In this document: positions 6,453-8,732 of the stretch, in pieces | Layout of the letters: each line of letters opens with the position of its first letter | How positions within the stretch are numbered: position 1 is the stretch's first letter | NCBI GenBank assembly: GCA_937893945.1 | Contig: CALCTA010000182.1 | Span: forward strand, 1 to 8,732 | Length of the DNA stretch: 8,732 bases | DNA from: an uncultured Clostridia bacterium | GTDB taxonomy: Bacteria; Bacillota; Clostridia; Oscillospirales; CAG-272 | Reading direction: 5' to 3' | Made by a program: the position numbers and the translations under genes | The notes under the pieces: generated by a model | The model's input: only the letters and a program-made list of their open reading frames with translations | Database searches by the model: none | What the model was told of the DNA's origin: nothing

Positions 6453-8732
6453 TTAATAAACGGTAAGCGTTCCCAAAATATACTCTTCCATTTCATAATT
6501 ATGAGTTACATCATTGCCGTTCTCATCTAAAACGTACCAGGTATTTTTGCTACCGTGCTTGTAGGACTCCCAACCGCCTGTAAAAAAGGTGTTGGGACTT
6601 TCGCCCTTAGCTGTTTGCTCGCCGGTTATCTTTAAGTAGATCTTATGTCCCTCCGGGAGCAATCCCTTTGATACGTAAAATTTATGCTGAGTCAATGGCT
6701 GTCCGTCATAATTCTTCGAAGCGCTCTCGGTGGTGATCACAAATCGACGGGGAGTTACTTTAATTACATCATAATTGGCCTCGTCTCCGTAATTCACCAC
6801 AACAATATTTACTCCATCGGTTATATCTACCCCATTTACACTGTCGTATGCGGTATAACTGAGATACTCATGTATACTGCTGTTTATCATCGCTGAAGTA
6901 ATAACGCCAACGTCAGTAATCGAAATGTTTATCTCACTTATATCAAGGACAACGCCCTTCGGAGCAGAAATAACAAGATATTCCTTGTTGGAATACGTAA
7001 AGGTTTTGGATGTGTATTCCCTCTCCTTATGATAGATATATATCTTTATCGTCGGTCCTAATACTTCAAGAGTGCCTTCTCTATATTTGATATTGTAAAG
7101 AGACGTAACGTTTACGCCATTCGGATCATAGAGCTCAAAGGATGCTACTGCACTTATGCTTGAACCGATAAACAGCTGCGAACCAACGATCTCCACATTA
7201 TAGGTATATCCCTGTTCCAAGAGACGTCTCAGAACCGGATCGTTGTATGTTTCGATAAGATTTTCAGCTATCAAAGGAGTTCCGTCGTATTCCTTCCACT
7301 GATGCTGAGGCATAACAACGATAGTTTCCTTTTGCATATCGCCGCCTTCACCTTCGCCGCCTTCACCTTCGCCGCCTTCACCTTCGCCGCTTCCGCCACC
7401 TTCGCCGCTTCCGCCGCCGGTTACCTCAACGTTTATCCAGCCAAGACCTTTTATATAGACCTCGACCCAAGCGTGAGCCTGTTTTCCGGTTATTTCGGTT
7501 TCGATATCCGCTTCCGCAGAAGTAGTATATCCAATCGTATATCTTGCGGGAATTCCAAGTGCCCTGAAGAGCATTGTCGCCGAGGACGCATAGTGCTGGC
7601 AGATTCCTTCTTTGTAATTGGCAAGGAAGTCCACGACTACGTTATTGCTATTATCAAGCGAACGGTCGTAGTCAAAATTGTAGGTTGCCGCGTTCTGAAT
7701 ATACTTAGCTACCTTCTCTATGATCAGAGGATCGTTCGGGTCAAATCCCTGCTCGTCGATAATGCCTTGCAAGAATGCCTTAGTTTCCTCATCAATATCA
7801 AGGTAGTTGTCTATAACGAACTCGTAGTACCTTGCCTCAAAATCCGCAAGAGCCTCCGGAACGGTAACACCGCTCTCGTAATCCCACGCGAAATAGCAGA
7901 GCATGTACTCATCGGCGGCATTTCCTACTATATAGGTATCACTGATCTGAATATCACAGTCATCAGTGGTAGAATAGTAGGGCAGGATATATTCGCCGTA
8001 AAGAGAAAGTATCTTCACATAATGAGTGGGCTCTCCGTAGTTCTGAAGAGCAAAGGCAGTAAGATACTGTGCCGAAGCGTAATCAAGTATGAGCGAGCCA
8101 TATTCCTCGGCGTCATTCCAGCCTGCACCGTTATAATCTCCAAAGCTCTTGACTTTGAGATAAAGCTTTCCGGAATGGTCCGATGTTACGAGGAAAATAG
8201 GAGTATTCCAATTTTCACTTTCTTCGTCAGACGCGCCGATATTTCCGCTAATATTAAGAATACCGGCTCCATCGCCACCGCTTCCACCGGGTCCGTCGCC
8301 ACCGCTTCCACCGGGTCCGTCGCCGCCTCCGTCGCCGTCTCCGCTTCCTCCGCCGCCTTCTTTTTTAGGTTCTACCGTCAGAGTACCGCGATTAACTATC
8401 TGAATATCGTAATTATCCTTAAGATCGTTCATCTCTTCATCAAAGACAACAAGCTCAAAGGAGTTTTCAACCGATCCTTCAGCGGTAATATAGGTCTGGC
8501 TTCCATTCTTAGTCTTAACGATATGACCGGGAATGAAGGAAGTGCCGTCAAGCGTATCATATTTGGTATTTGTGTGGGGCTTTCCGTCGTATTCCCAACT
8601 TTCCGACGCCGTTTCTATCTTAACAACTCTCTTAGAGATATTAATAGTTCCCCAATCATACGTTATGTCGTAATTGTTGAGGTCTATCTCTTCGCCATAT
8701 TCGTCAACTATGTTGAACTTGATTTCGTTTAT
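6453..8732 (-). CDS. Surface protein with transglutaminase-like domain and Ig-like MBG-type domains (partial, N-terminus outside window)
   Basis: The frame is open from the right edge to TAA at 6453-6455, giving 759 residues. The Met at 8430-8432 is not the start, because 100 upstream residues continue a recognisable domain. In window numbering: 1-33 are the end of one Ig-like domain (NYDITYDWGTINIS); 34-121 another (YDGKPH ... RGTLTVEP); 126-157 a Gly/Asp/Ser linker; 158-335 a region with YLKVKSFGDYNGAGW, like the segment ahead of TgpA-type transglutaminase domains; 337-440 the transglutaminase core with Cys378 (KEGICQHYAS), His420 (KQAHAWVEVY) and Glu436 (GWINVEVTG); 439-465 a Gly/Glu linker; 470-759 three more Ig-like modules ending in LGTLTVY. 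The domain family includes protein cross-linkers and papain-like amidases; the substrate is unknown. No LPxTG motif, SLH domain or C-terminal membrane segment is present, so any anchor must be N-terminal. It probably acts outside the cell. Confidence 0.93.
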   Translation of the reverse strand: MNEIKFNIVDEYGEEIDLNNYDITYDWGTINISKRVVKIETASESWEYDGKPHTNTKYDTLDGTSFIPGHIVKTKNGSQTYITAEGSVENSFELVVFDEEMNDLKDNYDIQIVNRGTLTVEPKKEGGGGSGDGDGGGDGPGGSGGDGPGGSGGDGAGILNISGNIGASDEESENWNTPIFLVTSDHSGKLYLKVKSFGDYNGAGWNDAEEYGSLILDYASAQYLTAFALQNYGEPTHYVKILSLYGEYILPYYSTTDDCDIQISDTYIVGNAADEYMLCYFAWDYESGVTVPEALADFEARYYEFVIDNYLDIDEETKAFLQGIIDEQGFDPNDPLIIEKVAKYIQNAATYNFDYDRSLDNSNNVVVDFLANYKEGICQHYASSATMLFRALGIPARYTIGYTTSAEADIETEITGKQAHAWVEVYIKGLGWINVEVTGGGSGEGGGSGEGEGGEGEGGEGEGGDMQKETIVVMPQHQWKEYDGTPLIAENLIETYNDPVLRRLLEQGYTYNVEIVGSQLFIGSSISAVASFELYDPNGVNVTSLYNIKYREGTLEVLGPTIKIYIYHKEREYTSKTFTYSNKEYLVISAPKGVVLDISEINISITDVGVITSAMINSSIHEYLSYTAYDSVNGVDITDGVNIVVVNYGDEANYDVIKVTPRRFVITTESASKNYDGQPLTQHKFYVSKGLLPEGHKIYLKITGEQTAKGESPNTFFTGGWESYKHGSKNTWYVLDENGNDVTHNYEMEEYILGTLTVY
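7338..7418 (-). repeat. Gly/Glu linker with 15-bp repeats after the transglutaminase domain
   Basis: Residues 439-465 read as GGGSGEG twice and then GGEGE three times. At DNA level the last part is a 15-bp unit repeated three times around 7347-7390. It is a flexible acidic spacer between the catalytic core and the C-terminal Ig-like domains, and a site prone to length change. Confidence 0.85.
8262..8357 (-). repeat. Gly/Asp/Ser linker with 24-bp repeats before the transglutaminase domain
   Basis: Residues 126-157 are almost only Gly, Asp, Ser and Pro and contain GDGPGGSG twice in tandem (24-bp DNA unit around 8267-8320). It separates the N-terminal Ig-like domains from the pre-transglutaminase region and lets the catalytic part swing free. 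Confidence 0.85.

Noticed and set aside
5876..6466. Plus-strand and alternative minus-strand open frames over the 36-bp repeats (5876-6466, 5920-6327, 5958-6182)
   Set aside because: A repeat unit divisible by three that lacks stops in one copy stays open in every copy, so several frames look coding. Only the minus frame of 4495-6375 joins a zinc ribbon, a good RBS and membrane segments.
7668..7680. GAACGGTC inside the transglutaminase-like gene (also near 428) as further operator boxes
   Set aside because: They are single, lack the GTTC arm on one side and fall within coding sequence, so chance is enough to explain them.
8430..8432. Met at this position as the start of the transglutaminase-like gene
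   Set aside because: The frame continues open to the right edge and the 100 residues upstream form an Ig-like domain similar to the C-terminal one (shared YDG-x-P and GTL-x-V patterns). The Met is inside that domain and has no RBS.

Overview
The window looks like a stretch of chromosome from a Gram-positive, moderately AT-rich member of the Bacillota (class Clostridia, probably a gut commensal). The reasons are consensus sigma-A-type promoters, GGAG-type ribosome binding sites, a bacterial lipobox, and a set of envelope proteins (Cys/His repeat lipoprotein, Ig-like MBG-type domains, extracellular transglutaminase-like domain) typical of that group. The genus cannot be read from this sequence alone. 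All four genes I can support lie on the minus strand, so transcription runs from high to low coordinates.

Right to left: 6453-8732 is the C-terminal part of a large secreted or surface protein with Ig-like (MBG-type) domains flanking a transglutaminase-like domain. Its N-terminus lies beyond the right edge. After a 77-base gap with a hairpin comes 4495-6375, a membrane protein with an N-terminal four-cysteine zinc ribbon, a 12-residue acidic tandem repeat and about eight membrane segments in two similar halves. It ends at a 16-bp perfect-stem terminator (4429-4467). Then a very strong promoter (TTGACA, 17-bp spacer, extended TATAAT) and an array of four AACnGTTC boxes at 15-16 bp spacing precede a MarR-family regulator (3779-4210). 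Last is a lipoprotein of at least 1,221 residues (1-3665) made almost entirely of CxxC/His repeat modules interrupted by one non-repeat domain. Its C-terminus lies beyond the left edge.

The transglutaminase-like gene and the zinc-ribbon membrane gene look like one transcription unit. The MarR gene and the giant lipoprotein form a second, with the lipoprotein also having its own promoter. Three of the four genes are envelope-directed and the fourth is a regulator, so the region is best read as a cell-surface module. A functional link between the two halves (for example the transglutaminase-like protein acting on a surface partner) is only inference from proximity.

The most informative points are the regularly spaced operator array, the size and super-repeat structure of the Cys/His lipoprotein, the glutamate at the usual aspartate position of the transglutaminase triad, and the duplicated membrane architecture behind a zinc ribbon. 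I see no RNA genes, CRISPR array, insertion sequence, attachment site or phage gene.
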